Source: Humidesulfovibrio sp. (GTDB taxonomy: Bacteria; Desulfobacterota; Desulfovibrionia; Desulfovibrionales; Desulfovibrionaceae). Taken from it: a DNA stretch of 61,473 bases. Position 1 is the first letter of the stretch; each line of letters starts with the position of its first letter. The translations under genes and the position numbers were made by a program. This document shows positions 60,959 to 61,473 of the stretch, in pieces. The notes beneath the pieces were generated by a model. It saw nothing but the letters and a program-made list of their open reading frames with translations, was not told where the DNA came from and did no database searches. Where the stretch lies: the NCBI RefSeq assembly GCF_031082295.1, contig NZ_JAVHLD010000016.1, positions 1 through 61,473 on the forward strand, in the 5' to 3' direction.

Positions 60959-61473
60959 ATGAAGAAGTTCAGCGCTCTCCTGCTCATGGTGGCCGTGGCC
61001 AGCCTGCTCGCCGCCTGCAACAACACCCCCAAAATCGCAGTTGTCGACGGGGCCAAGGTCTTCCGCGAGTCCAAGCCCGGCCAGGACGCCATGGCCTACC
61101 TGCGCACCAAGAGCAACGACCTCCAGGCCGAGGCCAAGGCCGCTCAGGAAAAGGTCCAGGCCAAGCAGACCCAGGAGAACGCCGCCGCGTTCCAGGAGGC
61201 CGTGACCAAGTACCAGACCACCATGGGCGCCGAACAGCAGCGCGTCGTGGGCCTCCTGCAGGATAACTTCAACAAGCTGCTGGACAAGTACCGCAAGGAC
61301 AACAAGGTTGACGTGGTCATCGCCAAGGACGTGGTCCTTTCTTCTGACGAAACCACCGACATCACCAACAAGATCATCGAAGAGTTCAACAAGACCACCA
61401 TCGACATGGCCGCCAAGGCTCCGGCCGCCGACGCCGCCAAGCCCGCCGACGCCGCCAAGCCCGCCGACGCTGC
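60959..61473 (+). CDS. Skp/OmpH-like lipoprotein (partial, 3' end outside window)
   Basis: At least 171 residues are in the window. A signal peptide with lipobox SLLAAC (Cys near 20) is followed by KIAVVDGAKVFRESKPGQ, the OmpH/Skp start pattern, and a coiled coil (about 45-110). Near the edge a Lys/Pro/Ala/Asp repeat begins (AADAAKPADAAKPAD). Skp is a periplasmic chaperone for outer-membrane proteins; most Skp are soluble, so the lipid anchor is a difference. The ATG has GAGGA eight bases upstream. Confidence 0.8.
   Translation, partial: MKKFSALLLMVAVASLLAACNNTPKIAVVDGAKVFRESKPGQDAMAYLRTKSNDLQAEAKAAQEKVQAKQTQENAAAFQEAVTKYQTTMGAEQQRVVGLLQDNFNKLLDKYRKDNKVDVVIAKDVVLSSDETTDITNKIIEEFNKTTIDMAAKAPAADAAKPADAAKPADA

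Overview
The window is about 61.5 kb of GC-rich (roughly two thirds G+C) bacterial chromosome, almost fully coding, with compact operons, AGGAG-type ribosome binding sites and no rRNA, tRNA, CRISPR array or insertion sequence that I could find. The gene content points to a motile, Gram-negative anaerobe of the Desulfovibrionales or a close relative (inference): a free-standing IMP cyclohydrolase, a MetH without its reactivation domain, a MoeA/periplasmic-binding fusion, a flgBC-fliEFGHI operon with a sigma-54 promoter, many periplasmic-sensor kinases and lipoproteins.

Layout. 1-4.7 kb: start of a large adhesin with a LapA-type retention module (cut by the window edge), a secreted Lys-rich protein with a membrane protein, and a Kup potassium transporter whose leader carries a clear c-di-AMP (ydaO/yuaA) riboswitch and an intrinsic terminator that also contains the kup ribosome binding site. 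4.9-7.8 kb: tatA, then motA-motB-PilZ. 8.1-12.4 kb (minus): membrane protein, N-carbamoylputrescine amidase, zinc-ribbon/DUF3426 protein, hpt, GNAT, TlpA-like lipoprotein. 12.5-15 kb: metH (minus). 15.2-23.8 kb (plus): rpoH, HD hydrolase, TPR lipoprotein, LolB-like lipoprotein, small coiled coil, rpiB, tkt, glpX, closed by a strong terminator. 23.8-28.5 kb: small accessory genes, a family 9 glycosyltransferase, a degenerate peptidase-MA-like protein, a methyltransferase and an orphan solute-binding lipoprotein.

28.6-34.5 kb (minus): fliI, fliH, fliG, fliF, fliE, flgC, flgB behind a sigma-54 promoter, with a second, perfect sigma-54 promoter driving a divergent TPR gene. 35.5-41.5 kb: IMP cyclohydrolase, hflX, an AT-rich foreign gene with a TIR/deoxyribosyltransferase-like motif, plsY, DUF1844, argC, a short QueG-like iron-sulfur protein. 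41.6-45.1 kb (minus): MoeA fusion, mltG, ruvX. 45.3-57.3 kb: a dCache chemoreceptor with a FliA-like promoter, an HD-GYP response regulator, a single-domain response regulator, a 1356-residue sensor kinase, a signal peptidase I and a second hybrid kinase. 57.5-61.5 kb (plus): a poly-glycine secreted protein, a Sel1 protein, a TrmN6-like methyltransferase and the start of a Skp/OmpH-like lipoprotein.

The recurrent theme is signalling: second messengers (c-di-AMP riboswitch, PilZ, HD-GYP, retention-module adhesin) and periplasmic sensing coupled to flagellar motility. The best candidates for a second look are the kup leader, the AT-rich TIR/NDT-like gene, the poly-glycine protein and the kinase/HD-GYP cluster. 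All family assignments are by reading the sequence; no database search was run.
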